Assembly (NCBI RefSeq): GCF_003002825.1 | Contig: NZ_PVTE01000023.1 | Span: 1-64,000 of the forward strand | DNA: 64,000 nucleotides | Direction of reading: 5' to 3' | DNA from: Spirosoma oryzae | GTDB lineage: Bacteria > Bacteroidota > Bacteroidia > Cytophagales > Spirosomataceae | Part shown: positions 1-8,178 of the stretch, piece by piece | How the letters are laid out: each line of letters starts with the position of its first letter | Position numbering within the stretch: position 1 is the first letter of the stretch | Notes under the pieces: model-generated | Databases searched by the model: none | Seen by the model: only the letters and a program-made list of their open reading frames with translations | What the model was told of the DNA's origin: nothing | Program-made: the position numbers and the translations under genes

Positions 1-46
1 ATCTTCTTCGGCCAGTTGGCTATATCTGGCCAACAGCCAGATCATG

Positions 47-202
47 TTACAGCGTATCGAAGATCATTACCAAACTTAATTCCCCAACACGTTCTAACCT
101 TTCGAAAACATCTTTAACACTAATAGCATCGTTTACGGCATTCTCTAACTTATGCTTTTTATAATAATCATCATTACCAATTACTAGTGCCAGAGTCTTC
201 AT
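47..202 (-). pseudogene. Caspase-like (peptidase C14) N-terminal fragment
   Basis: A 51-codon frame starts at 202 and stops at 47. Its N-terminus reads like the first beta strand and helix of a bacterial caspase-fold (C14) domain: KTLALVIGNDDY, followed by KLENAVNDA and a VFERL helix. Intact caspase domains run over 200 residues and carry a catalytic His and Cys that are absent here. The frame ends just after the first helix, with no clear continuation in other frames toward the window edge. A small palindrome (24-42) lies just beyond the stop. The best reading is a remnant of a caspase-like gene, possibly cut by a rearrangement. Codon use is AT-richer than the adjacent pgk. The family assignment rests on about 40 residues. 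Confidence 0.5.
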
Positions 203-240
203 AAAAAAATACAGTATACACTTTTCACCACATTGAGAAA

Positions 241-285
241 GTTCGCGTTTCGTGTCTCTGTTCTACACAGACACGAAACGCGAAC
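241..285 (-). terminator. 17-bp perfect hairpin downstream of pgk
   Basis: Perfect 17-bp inverted repeat, 241-257 with 269-285, separated by an 11-nt loop. It lies 21 bp beyond the pgk stop codon. On the minus strand it is followed by TTTCTC, so the U-tract is weak. It is likely the pgk transcription terminator or an mRNA 3'-end stabiliser. Confidence 0.6.
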
Positions 286-305
286 TACGAACCACAAACC
301 GAGAT

Positions 306-1496
306 TTACGCTTCCAGTGCGGCTACGCCGGGGAGGGTTTTGCCTTCCATGAATTCGAGCAGTGCACCACCACCCGTCGAGACGTAGCTGACGCGGTCGC
401 CGTAGCCAGCCTGATTGACGGCCGACGCCGAATCACCACCGCCGATGAGCGAGAACGCGCCATTTTTTTCCGTCGCTTCTACCACCGCTTCAGCAATGGC
501 GTTGGTCCCGTGGGCGAAGTTCTCGAACTCGAATACACCCATCGGGCCGTTCCACAGAATCGTCTTCGATTTCAGTACGACGTCCGTGAACAGCTTGATT
601 GTTTCGGGGCCAATGTCGAGCCCTTCCCAACCGTCCGGAATTTGACCCGTAGCGACCGTTTGCCGGTTCGCATTGTTCGAGAAGTCGTCGGCACATACGT
701 TGTCGACGGGCATGTAGATCGTTACACCTTTTGCTTTGGCTTTCTCCAGCAGTTCGAGCGCCAGATCCTGCTTGTCGGCTTCGAGCAGCGACTTACCGAT
801 CTTTCCACCTTGGGCTTTGGTGAACGTATAGGTCATACCGCCACCGATAATGAGGTTATCGACTTTGTCGAGCAGTTTCTCAATGATCAGGATTTTGTCG
901 GAGATTTTGGCTCCGCCCATGATCGCCGTGAATGGGCGTTCAGCGTTTTCCAGAATCTTCTTAGCGTTGTCGAGTTCGGCCTGCATAACGTAGCCCGATA
1001 CGCGGTCGGTGAAGAACTGCCCCATCACGGCGGTGCTGGCGTGGGCGCGGTGTGCCGTTCCGAACGCGTCGTTTACCCATACGTCGCCCAGTTTCGACAG
1101 CTTTTCCGCGAAGTCTTTATCGCCCTTCTCTTCTTCTTTGTAGAACCGGAGGTTTTCGAGCAGCAGGATTTCGCCGGGTTGCAGCGCAGCCGCCTGATCG
1201 ACAGCCGATTGACCAATCGCATCATCGGCGAACTTTACGGGCCGACCGAACGCTTTTTCCAGCGCCGGGATGATGTGCTTCAGCGAATATTTTTCTTCGG
1301 GACCACCTTTCGGCCGGCCCAGGTGCGACATCAGGATAGCCGAACCACCATCGTTAACGATCTTCATCACCGTTGGGATGGTGGCTTTGATACGCGTATC
1401 GTCGGTGATGGTATACGCTTTGTCGAGAGGGACGTTGAAATCGACCCGAACCAGGGCTTTTTTGCCCGCGAAATTGTAGGTATCTACGGTTTTCAT
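306..1496 (-). CDS. pgk: Phosphoglycerate kinase
   Basis: Cytosolic glycolytic enzyme that transfers the acyl phosphate of 1,3-bisphosphoglycerate to ADP. The 396-residue length is typical for bacteria. The N-terminal substrate domain shows the signature [11 protein letters not shown] (about 13-23), the basic-patch segment SHLGRP (about 58-63) and the LLENLRF stretch. The C-terminal nucleotide domain shows [16 protein letters not shown] and the GGGDSA loop near the end. The ATG start fits family alignments. A TAAGTTTG -7 box lies 32 bp upstream, which suggests its own promoter, and a strong hairpin follows the stop. It appears monocistronic. There is nothing unusual in the sequence. Confidence 0.97.
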   Translation of the reverse strand: MKTVDTYNFAGKKALVRVDFNVPLDKAYTITDDTRIKATIPTVMKIVNDGGSAILMSHLGRPKGGPEEKYSLKHIIPALEKAFGRPVKFADDAIGQSAVDQAAALQPGEILLLENLRFYKEEEKGDKDFAEKLSKLGDVWVNDAFGTAHRAHASTAVMGQFFTDRVSGYVMQAELDNAKKILENAERPFTAIMGGAKISDKILIIEKLLDKVDNLIIGGGMTYTFTKAQGGKIGKSLLEADKQDLALELLEKAKAKGVTIYMPVDNVCADDFSNNANRQTVATGQIPDGWEGLDIGPETIKLFTDVVLKSKTILWNGPMGVFEFENFAHGTNAIAEAVVEATEKNGAFSLIGGGDSASAVNQAGYGDRVSYVSTGGGALLEFMEGKTLPGVAALEA

Positions 1497-1527
1497 GCGA
1501 GGGGTATCGTCATGTTGGTTTACGGGT

Positions 1528-1535
1528 CAAACTTA
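1528..1535 (-). promoter_or_regulatory. Bacteroidota -7 box for pgk
   Basis: TAAGTTTG on the minus strand matches the Bacteroidota -7 consensus TAnnTTTG exactly. It would place the transcription start near 1524, giving a leader of roughly 28 nt before the pgk ATG. No convincing -33 TTG was found. Confidence 0.5.
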
Positions 1536-1546
1536 GTCGTTTTATA

Positions 1547-1573
1547 GACAGGATGACAGGATTGGCAGGATTT
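1547..1573. repeat. Short AGGATGACAGGATTGG-type repeat
   Basis: A quasi-repetitive segment made of CAGGAT units. A partial inverted copy (AATCCTGTCAATAC) lies at about 1679-1692. Together they frame the intergenic region between pgk and the SGNH hydrolase. Its function is unknown. Confidence 0.35.
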
Positions 1574-1709
1574 GATGGCGTACCACCACCGAATACACTG
1601 CTAATGGCCACCGCCTGTGTGGGGTTACAGTTGGCTACGGTGGGAAGCCATTCGGTCGAAGAAATTCGGTCAATCCCGTAATCCTGTCAATACAATCCCT
1701 GTTCCGGTG

Positions 1710-1717
1710 TATTTTTG
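1710..1717 (+). promoter_or_regulatory. -7 box abutting the SGNH start codon
   Basis: TATTTTTG matches TAnnTTTG exactly and ends 3 bp before the ATG at 1721. If used, transcription would start at or very near the A of the ATG, giving a leaderless mRNA. Confidence 0.4.
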
Positions 1718-1720
1718 CGC

Positions 1721-2344
1721 ATGAATTGGTATGAAGACGAGGTTGGGCAGCTTGACAAAAAACTCCGCAACAGCTCACCCAATAGTGTAATTTTCTACGG
1801 TAGCTCTACCGTTCGGCTCTGGACAGGACTAGAGCAGGATTTTCCCGACGTAAAACCCATCAATGCCGGTTTCGGCGGCTCGACGCTGGCGGCCTGTGCC
1901 TGGTTTTTTGAGCGGCTCATCGTTCCCGCCAGGCCCCGTACGCTGGTTCTTTACGCAGGCGACAACGATCTTGGCGACAATCGGCATCCCGAAGAGGTTT
2001 ACCTCTCGTTTTGTGCCCTGGCGGCCAAGATTCAGCGCGACCTGCCCGATACCGACGTCACCTTTGTGTCGATCAAACCAAGCCCGTCGCGCTGGCACAT
2101 CGTCGAGCAGATTCGGGCGGCCAACCGATACATCGAAAACGAAATCAAACGCCTGCCCCGCTTCTCGTTTGTCGATCTGACCCAGGTCATGCTGACACCT
2201 GACGGGAAGCCACGCAAGGAATTATACCAGGCCGACGGTCTGCACATGAATGCGGACGGCTACGCGCTCTGGTGTCGTGAGTTGACAGCCCGCGTACCGG
2301 ATCTGACGCAACCGACGGAGGTCGATAATTTCATAAAATCGTAA
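1721..2344 (+). CDS. SGNH/GDSL-family hydrolase
   Basis: A 207-residue SGNH-fold esterase/lipase-type hydrolase. Block I is FYGSSTVRLW with the likely nucleophile Ser29. Block II glycine lies in NAGFGGS. Block III asparagine lies in YAGDNDLG. Block V carries Asp/His in the ADGLHMN segment near the C-terminus. No signal peptide is visible, so it is probably cytoplasmic. The frame is open upstream to a TTG at 1715, but the ATG at 1721 is preferred. It sits co-directionally 52 bp before an alpha/beta-hydrolase esterase, so the two may be co-transcribed. The substrate cannot be told from sequence. The family resembles acyl-hydrolases acting on small esters or acylated glycans. Confidence 0.85.
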   Translation: MNWYEDEVGQLDKKLRNSSPNSVIFYGSSTVRLWTGLEQDFPDVKPINAGFGGSTLAACAWFFERLIVPARPRTLVLYAGDNDLGDNRHPEEVYLSFCALAAKIQRDLPDTDVTFVSIKPSPSRWHIVEQIRAANRYIENEIKRLPRFSFVDLTQVMLTPDGKPRKELYQADGLHMNADGYALWCRELTARVPDLTQPTEVDNFIKS

Positions 2345-2396
2345 TCTACCAAGCCGAAAAAAATGTAGACATTCGTTTTACCATCATCGGCCGCGT

Positions 2397-3125
2397 ATGC
2401 ATCGTAACTACCAAAAATGGTTTAGTCCCCACCTGCAACGGGATATGGAGTTACTTGTCTTCGGACACGGTGGCACGCCCGTGCTGGTGTTCCCGGCGCG
2501 TCGGGGGCGCTTCTACGACTACGAAGACTGGGGCCTGGTCGAAGCTTTAGGCGACAAGATCGAAAACGGCTGGCTCCAACTGTTCTGTGTCGACAGTATC
2601 GACGCCGATGGCCTGTACAGCCGCCGGGTTCCACCCAATGAACGCGTTCAGCGACACGAGCAGTACGAGCGTTACATTCTGGAGGAAGTGGTGCCGTTCA
2701 TGCACTGTACCAATCCGGAGCCGTTCCGAATGGTTCATGGCTGTAGTTTCGGGGCTTACCACGCCGTTAACATTGCGCTGCGGCATCCGCATCTGTTCAA
2801 TAAGGTGGTGGCCCTGAGCGGTCGGTACGATCTGTCGGTGCCGGTGGCCGAGTTCCGGGATCTGTTCGACGGCTACTACGACGAAACCATCTACTTCCAC
2901 ACGCCCAATCATTTTCTGCCCAACATTCACGAGGAGCACGCACTGGCCGACCTGCGCCGGATGCAACTCGTACTGACGATTGGCGAAGAAGATCCCTTTC
3001 TGGAGAGCACTAAAGCACTGAGTCAGGCGCTACAGATGAAACAGGTCGATCATGAACTTCACTACTGGCAGGGTCGCGCGCATCAGGCAACCGACTGGCG
3101 TAAAATGGTGCAGTTGTATCTTTAG
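2397..3125 (+). CDS. Alpha/beta-hydrolase esterase (esterase D / PF00756-like)
   Basis: A 242-residue protein of the putative esterase family. The nucleophile elbow is HGCSFGAYHA with Ser117. The acidic residue is probably in the GEEDPF segment, and the catalytic His is His229 in GRAHQATDW. There is no signal peptide. The N-terminal part (DMELLVFGHGGTPVLVF) is typical of proteins often annotated as esterases in Bacteroidota. It follows the SGNH hydrolase and ends at a long bidirectional hairpin. The natural substrate is unknown. Relatives include S-formylglutathione hydrolase-like and enterochelin-esterase-like enzymes. Confidence 0.82.
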   Translation: MHRNYQKWFSPHLQRDMELLVFGHGGTPVLVFPARRGRFYDYEDWGLVEALGDKIENGWLQLFCVDSIDADGLYSRRVPPNERVQRHEQYERYILEEVVPFMHCTNPEPFRMVHGCSFGAYHAVNIALRHPHLFNKVVALSGRYDLSVPVAEFRDLFDGYYDETIYFHTPNHFLPNIHEEHALADLRRMQLVLTIGEEDPFLESTKALSQALQMKQVDHELHYWQGRAHQATDWRKMVQLYL

Positions 3126-3173
3126 TTTGACGTTCGAGGGTTAACGTTTAAAGTTCACCGTTGCCGGAAAGAC

Positions 3174-3248
3174 AAACACCGGGCTGAAGTCCGGCGCAGG
3201 ACAATGAGTATCTTACTCACTATTGCGCCGGACTTCAGCCCGGTGTTT
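3174..3248. terminator. 25-bp hairpin between convergent genes
   Basis: Perfect 25-bp arms (3174-3198 and 3224-3248) with a 25-nt loop that can pair further. The right arm is followed by TATTTTG on the plus strand. It sits between two convergent genes (stops at 3125 and 3262) and most likely terminates both. The core GGGCTGAAGTCCGGCG looks like a dispersed palindromic repeat rather than a unique site. Confidence 0.7.
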
Positions 3249-3261
3249 TATTTTGTACTTG

Positions 3262-4545
3262 CTATACCGCTACGGCGGGGGTGCCCCGGCTGATCGCCAG
3301 CAGGGCGTCGCGACCAGAATTCCAGCGATGCGACACGTTAGCTTCACGGACGGTTTCGGGCGAGCGGGCAATGTCGGCCTGCACGTAGTAGTCGGTCATG
3401 CGCTCGGTCATGCGGCTAACAATAGCTTCCGTGCTACCCGATACCAGCAGTTCAGGCGTTTCAGCGGCCAGTTGAATCAGGGCACCGGCGATGGCGTACG
3501 TGTAGAACGCGCAGTCGATATCCTGATGCCGAACGGGAACACCGTCGTGCAGCCGCTGCAATTTCACACCCGCATCTTCGAGCCGGTCCGAAGCAAGCGC
3601 TTCGCCTTCGGGTTGCGGAAACACAGCATCAACTTTCCGCTTGAACGAATGCCACCAGGGTGGTGTACCGCCCGGATTCAGCGTGTCGCAGAACAGAATG
3701 CGCTGCGGCTTATCCGGTTGCGACGCGTGAACCAGCAACAGAGCAGCCCCCAGATGCCGGTCGTCGGCAGCATGACGGGTTTGGATGATGAAGCAATGCA
3801 GTTGATCGTCACCGTCGGCCTGCAACTGCGTTGCCTGGGCTTTAACCCGTTCCATTGCTTCGGTCATGTACGCCTTCGTGATGACGTGAACCGGCAGGGA
3901 TGTCTGTGCCGACGCCTGCGCGTTGAGCTTCTGACCCAACAGCGCCAGTGCCGTCGGATCGGAACGGCGGGTACCAAAGTAGTAGCCAATATCTTCACGA
4001 CCTTCACCGGGAGGCAGGTCCGCCAGTCCGATCGAGTCGCCGTAATCACCCTGCCGACTGGCCGGACTATACCGGAATGGCACTTCAAGATGCTCGCGGT
4101 GAGCTGCCAGGTTATAGATACGTCGTTCAAAACGGGCCAGCAGCGGCTCGTAATGATCGCCTTCGAGAAAAACGTCGCCAATGGGGCGCAGCAGATGCCG
4201 GGCAATGGCGTCGTTACGGAGCAGTAGCTCCAGTGCGTCGTCGTGATGGTGTTTGAAAAATTGCCGAAGCGCTCCCTGCTCGACAAATTCTTCGGAATCG
4301 GCCAGTGCATCCGGGCTACGGTCGATGCCCGGTACAGTGCCTTGCGCGATCCAGTCGCGCAGGTACTGCTTTACGGTTTTGTCAAAGGCCAGATTAGCGG
4401 CTTCAGCCTGCTCACGGCTGTACGACTGCTGATCGTTCACCGGGCTGATGGCGGGCAAAATCTGGTCGGTTCCAAGGGGGTTCAGTACGCCCATGCTCAA
4501 CTGCTGGGCAACAGTAAGACAAATAGTGAATGCGCTCTCCGGCAT
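3262..4545 (-). CDS. Putative CE-clan cysteine protease/acyltransferase-like protein
   Basis: A 427-residue protein with no signal peptide or membrane segment. Its C-terminal half has the order of catalytic features seen in CE-clan (Ulp1/YopJ-type) enzymes. His264 precedes a hydrophobic strand (LGAALLLVHA). Asp287 follows a second strand (RILFCDTLN). Gln341 lies four residues before Cys345 in RHQDIDCAFYTYAIA. In the canonical clan the Gln is usually five or six residues before the Cys, and the His-Asp spacing is shorter, so this is an atypical or distant member. The N-terminal ~230 residues are unrecognised and mostly helical in appearance. Met18 is an alternative start. There is no secretion system or obvious partner nearby. 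A role as a deubiquitinase-like, SUMO-protease-like or acetyltransferase enzyme is inference only. Confidence 0.45.
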   Translation of the reverse strand: MPESAFTICLTVAQQLSMGVLNPLGTDQILPAISPVNDQQSYSREQAEAANLAFDKTVKQYLRDWIAQGTVPGIDRSPDALADSEEFVEQGALRQFFKHHHDDALELLLRNDAIARHLLRPIGDVFLEGDHYEPLLARFERRIYNLAAHREHLEVPFRYSPASRQGDYGDSIGLADLPPGEGREDIGYYFGTRRSDPTALALLGQKLNAQASAQTSLPVHVITKAYMTEAMERVKAQATQLQADGDDQLHCFIIQTRHAADDRHLGAALLLVHASQPDKPQRILFCDTLNPGGTPPWWHSFKRKVDAVFPQPEGEALASDRLEDAGVKLQRLHDGVPVRHQDIDCAFYTYAIAGALIQLAAETPELLVSGSTEAIVSRMTERMTDYYVQADIARSPETVREANVSHRWNSGRDALLAISRGTPAVAV

Positions 4546-4790
4546 TGATCGGGTTGATGAGAAATAAGGTTATAACACCCCACAGCCGTGTGCTACGGAG
4601 TTTACAGTAAACAGTACAAGTGGTGACAGAAGTCGGTGAAAACCGACCCAAGAAGAGCTGGACGCAAAACCGCCATGAAACTACACAAATTTTTACGCTT
4701 CCCAGCGGTTAATTCGGCGTTTCACACAAAAATAACAACGATTCTTTGGCAATCGTTCGATTGTTTTCAGCGACTTAGTTGGGCATGAAT

Positions 4791-5996
4791 CTAGTACGAT
4801 TCGCCCGCGCCACCGCCACCCAGTTTTCCACCACCAAAACGGATGCCGGGCTGGTCGGTTGGGGGCATAGTCTGGCTGGTTTGCAGAGCCGCCAGCACGG
4901 TCGGGACGGGGCCAGTTATGTCGTTGCTGTCGTCGTCGGGAGCGTCGGTAAAGCCGTTGGCGGGGGTACGCAGGTGTCGGATGCCCAGAACCGCCAGCCC
5001 GATCAGGATAAATCCGCCCAGGGTCAGGGCGGCATTGGTTGGCACGAGGTGCCAGTAGCTATGCAGCGTCGCGAAGGCCCCGGTCAGCCCCGTCAGACCC
5101 AGAATGAGCAGCATACGGTCGCGTCGGGTTGTGCCGAGCCACAGGTAAAACAGGGGCAGGCTAAACGTCAGCACCCAGAACAGGCCCGGCAAGGCCAGTG
5201 TTCCCGGCGCACGCAGAGGTTGATTTTGTAAATCATCGAGTTGCCGTACCGAGTCAGCCAGTACCCCATTGAGTTCGCGAACGACGTAGTAATTGCTACT
5301 GCCAAGCACCATCGACAGGCCCATCCATTGACCAAGGTGTAATCCGTCGAGGTAGTACGTTGTCTTTTCAAGCCGTAACAGCCAGGTCGATACAGCGTAC
5401 AGGGCTAATGACGCCAGCATCAGCGTGTACGGCAACAGGCCCCGACCGGTATCAGTGTGCAGGGTTAAGTCGTAAATCAGTGCATAGAACGTCAGCACCG
5501 CCAGCAGGGCGATGAGTGTATCGCCGTAGTACCAGAAAACAAGCAGGAGCAGCGGCAGTGTGAGCAGACAGTGTGTACTGAGCGATATGCCCTCCGGGAT
5601 AAACTGATTCAACCCAAAGGCAACGAAGCCCGTTGCGAGCACGACAAAGGCATTATCGACTCCGTTACGGTATAGCTTGCGCTTATTGATCAGCACGGCT
5701 CCGACAACACCCACGGCTACCCCAAACCCGGCATTGACCAGCCCATATACCAGTCGATCGTTTTCGATCGCCGATGCGAACGGCAGAACCAGCAGGTACA
5801 CGGCCAGAATAACGACAGTCGTGAACAGAAACAGACCAATTTCAAGGAAGCTGTTGGTTTGCAGAAAACCGACCGAATACGTTGCCTGAACCGTTGCCTG
5901 CTGCGCGTCGGTCAGCAAGCCTTGTCGATGCCAGCGGTCGGCCTGTTGCAATACATCCCGATTACGAATCCATGTCTGGTTATAGGCTCTATTCAT
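4791..5996 (-). CDS. Polytopic membrane protein, DUF2157-like
   Basis: A 401-residue integral membrane protein. A cytoplasmic N-terminal segment of about 45 residues (with a WHRQGLLTDAQ motif like the start of DUF2157 proteins) precedes roughly ten hydrophobic segments. The soluble C-terminal tail ends in a Gly-rich stretch (GGGKLGGGGAGESY) that resembles the tails of TPM-domain proteins. Its start overlaps the 3' end of the upstream two-TM gene by 8 bp, so the two are translationally coupled. It is the third gene of an operon led by a Panacea-domain protein. A similar membrane protein lies just upstream at 7069-8097. Its function is unknown. Confidence 0.7.
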   Translation of the reverse strand: MNRAYNQTWIRNRDVLQQADRWHRQGLLTDAQQATVQATYSVGFLQTNSFLEIGLFLFTTVVILAVYLLVLPFASAIENDRLVYGLVNAGFGVAVGVVGAVLINKRKLYRNGVDNAFVVLATGFVAFGLNQFIPEGISLSTHCLLTLPLLLLVFWYYGDTLIALLAVLTFYALIYDLTLHTDTGRGLLPYTLMLASLALYAVSTWLLRLEKTTYYLDGLHLGQWMGLSMVLGSSNYYVVRELNGVLADSVRQLDDLQNQPLRAPGTLALPGLFWVLTFSLPLFYLWLGTTRRDRMLLILGLTGLTGAFATLHSYWHLVPTNAALTLGGFILIGLAVLGIRHLRTPANGFTDAPDDDSNDITGPVPTVLAALQTSQTMPPTDQPGIRFGGGKLGGGGAGESY

Positions 5997-6363
5997 ACGC
6001 CGTTGGCCGGCTCCGGCTTACTGGGAAAAGATACTTCGTTACGGCCAGAAAGAAGGCCGCCACGTTGATGGTTGTCGTGGTAATGAGTGCGACCATCACC
6101 GTGTCCGACAGTTCGAAGTTGAGCGCTTTAACGCCCCGGCATACGACCACAGCGAAAATACCGAGTAACCACAGCGCCACCATCCAGAAAATGTAACGGG
6201 CAAACGTCCGGCGTTCGTGCGTATCCTGCCGGTAACTTTCCAGTCGGGCCTGCTCCATCTCCTGCGTCAGGTTGGCGGCCGTTTTCGGATCGGGATTGGC
6301 TAATTGCTGGTTGAAAACCCGCGCAGCCTGTTGTGTAAATCCTGACGGTATCGATTCGTCCAT
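5989..6363 (-). CDS. Two-TM membrane protein, possible Panacea-linked toxin
   Basis: A 124-residue protein with a charged, probably coiled N-terminal half (to about residue 50), then two transmembrane segments (about 52-74 and 86-112) and a short basic tail. It begins 18 bp after the stop of the Panacea-domain gene and overlaps the next gene by 8 bp. Panacea (SocA-like) antitoxins are known to pair with many unrelated toxins, including small membrane-active ones. This position makes the protein a candidate toxin, but nothing in its sequence proves that. It could instead be an accessory subunit of the downstream polytopic protein. Confidence 0.6.
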   Translation of the reverse strand: MDESIPSGFTQQAARVFNQQLANPDPKTAANLTQEMEQARLESYRQDTHERRTFARYIFWMVALWLLGIFAVVVCRGVKALNFELSDTVMVALITTTTINVAAFFLAVTKYLFPVSRSRPTAYE

Positions 6364-6381
6364 CGCGCGTAAGCAGGCCGA

Positions 6382-6858
6382 TTAGTTGGTAGCGGTAGCC
6401 TTCGGTAAAAACGTCTCGCTGAAATAGCGTTTCATCAATTCGTTGCTGATGGGCGCATTGTAGTTCGTTTTACCACCAGCGTTCTGAAACGCCTGATCCC
6501 AGGGAGAGTCTTTCAGATGTGTCCAGTTCGACAGCTTGATCGGATCGATGTTTTTGGTAATGTTCCAGACCGCACTCAGCAAATCGAGCGTCATTTTGTC
6601 GGGTTCGATATCGCCCGATGGCTGGGGTTTGGTAATTGGCCGACTACCCCACTCTTTAAATTTGTGGTACACCGATTCGACAACGGGACCATATTGCCAG
6701 GCTTCCACGTTCTCCCGGATCAACGGTTTACCCGTCAGCGCCAGGTTCATGCCGTTGGCAAAGTACAACACTTTCTGAAGCTTCATGGGCGACAGTGGCG
6801 CGTCGTTGAGAATACCCAGATTGATGAAGTAATTCGCTATATAAATCGCGTCAAACAT
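6382..6858 (-). CDS. Panacea (SocA-like, DUF4065) domain protein
   Basis: A 158-residue protein made almost entirely of a Panacea/DUF4065 domain. The hallmark is the N-terminal LSPMKLQKVLYFANG helix, followed by a segment with AWQYGPVVESVYHKFKEWG. Proteins of this family neutralise toxins in toxin-antitoxin systems, or act as protease adaptors as in SocA of Caulobacter. Here it is the first gene of an apparent operon with a two-TM protein (18 bp gap) and a polytopic membrane protein. No DNA-binding domain is fused to it. The antitoxin role is inferred from family and gene order. Confidence 0.8.
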   Translation of the reverse strand: MFDAIYIANYFINLGILNDAPLSPMKLQKVLYFANGMNLALTGKPLIRENVEAWQYGPVVESVYHKFKEWGSRPITKPQPSGDIEPDKMTLDLLSAVWNITKNIDPIKLSNWTHLKDSPWDQAFQNAGGKTNYNAPISNELMKRYFSETFLPKATATN

Positions 6859-7068
6859 AATTCTTCTGATTAGTCACGCAGTCGCTACATGGTCAAGTAA
6901 CGCGTACCGATCCGGTTTTGTGCGCCACCTGTTAACAACCCGACCGAAGCGACAAATTACCGCTTTCCCGTAACAATTAAAACTCCGCTTCGCACATAAA
7001 CCTAAACGATCTTGGAGACCTTTTAGGTTTGCTTTTTAGTTCATTACCAAACAGATATCCCCCTTTCG

Positions 7069-8097
7069 CTACGCTGTCTGCCGACTACCGGTCAGTTGGC
7101 GAATCAGGTAGGCGATCAACGCGATTCCCGTCAGGATGAAATACCAGTAATACCAGCCATCACCCCAGTTGGTCGGGTGGAAGTAGGTAAAAAACAGGAA
7201 CGTTAGCCCGATGTAGCCATAAACGGTAGCCATCAGCAGAAATAAAAACGAGCCGGCAACCCGGTCAGGTTTAGTACGTCGTTCGTAGCGGGCGTACAGG
7301 TCAAACCCCACACAGGTAACAAGCAGGGCCAGTGCATAAAGCAGCCGCTGTTCCCGGAAATTGAACAGTCCACCTAGCAACGCAATCAACAGCAGATTAC
7401 CTGCGGTAGTTAGGTATGTGTACGTGAAATGCGCTTTGATCGACCGTCGTTCGAGTGCCAGCGCCACCCCGATCAGCAGCAGCGACAGGCCAATCGCCGA
7501 TAGTACGGTCGGTTGCGCGAAGAAATTGGTTTTCAGGTACAGGTTCAGCGGCCGGACCGTTACGCCTACCCACGAAATCAACGCCACCAGCGCGATCGCC
7601 AGAACGCCCCGGTGATCGAACCGGTACGCCAGCGGCAGAAACAGCAGCGCGGGCAACAGCGTCGCCAGACCGTAGCGGGTACCGAAAAGGGTGTATTGGT
7701 ATTGCGCGTAGCCTTCCAGCGTCAGAAACAGCAAACAAAACAGCAGCAGCGCATAGTCGGTAAAAGCGGCCCGATCTGTGACCATTGTCGTCGACCAGAC
7801 CGGTCGGTTCAGCCAGGCGTAGACCAGAGAGGCAACGCACCCGGCAATCATAGCCAGCAGCAGTGATCCATGCCCGATCTGATCGAAATTAGCGTAGATC
7901 AGGTAACCCAGCCCCGCACTTAGCGCCGTAATACCGACGTAGAGCATCGACCGCAGTTCCCAGTGAATCGACACCGGCTTTTTCTGCTCATAGTCAGCGA
8001 GTAACGATTGCTGTTCGGGCGACAAAATACCCTGCTTGCCCAGTTCGTTCAATACCTTTTCGGGGGACATATCAGGCTTTTTTTTTGTTCTTATCAT
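7069..8097 (-). CDS. DUF2157-type polytopic membrane protein
   Basis: A 342-residue membrane protein with a cytoplasmic N-terminus (VLNELGKQGILSPEQQ) typical of DUF2157 and about ten hydrophobic helices. Met10 at 8070 is an alternative start and may be the true one, because the first nine residues are encoded by an A-rich stretch. It is divergent from the FAN1-like nuclease gene. It resembles the protein at 4791-5996 in type, suggesting two copies of the same membrane family in one neighbourhood. Its function is unknown. Confidence 0.72.
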   Translation of the reverse strand: MIRTKKKPDMSPEKVLNELGKQGILSPEQQSLLADYEQKKPVSIHWELRSMLYVGITALSAGLGYLIYANFDQIGHGSLLLAMIAGCVASLVYAWLNRPVWSTTMVTDRAAFTDYALLLFCLLFLTLEGYAQYQYTLFGTRYGLATLLPALLFLPLAYRFDHRGVLAIALVALISWVGVTVRPLNLYLKTNFFAQPTVLSAIGLSLLLIGVALALERRSIKAHFTYTYLTTAGNLLLIALLGGLFNFREQRLLYALALLVTCVGFDLYARYERRTKPDRVAGSFLFLLMATVYGYIGLTFLFFTYFHPTNWGDGWYYWYFILTGIALIAYLIRQLTGSRQTA

Positions 8098-8178
8098 AGC
8101 CCCACTACCTCACGACCGGGGATACTTTATCCAGTTTACTCAACGCTGAATGCCGTGAGCATTCGAACCACTGACTGC

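Noticed and set aside
252-1547. A long open frame on the plus strand opposite pgk
   Set aside because: It mirrors the codon structure of the well-supported pgk gene and has no recognisable domain.
8008-8178. An N-terminal extension of the FAN1-like protein from 8008
   Set aside because: It overlaps the divergent membrane-protein gene and has no family-like residues before the ATG at 8179.
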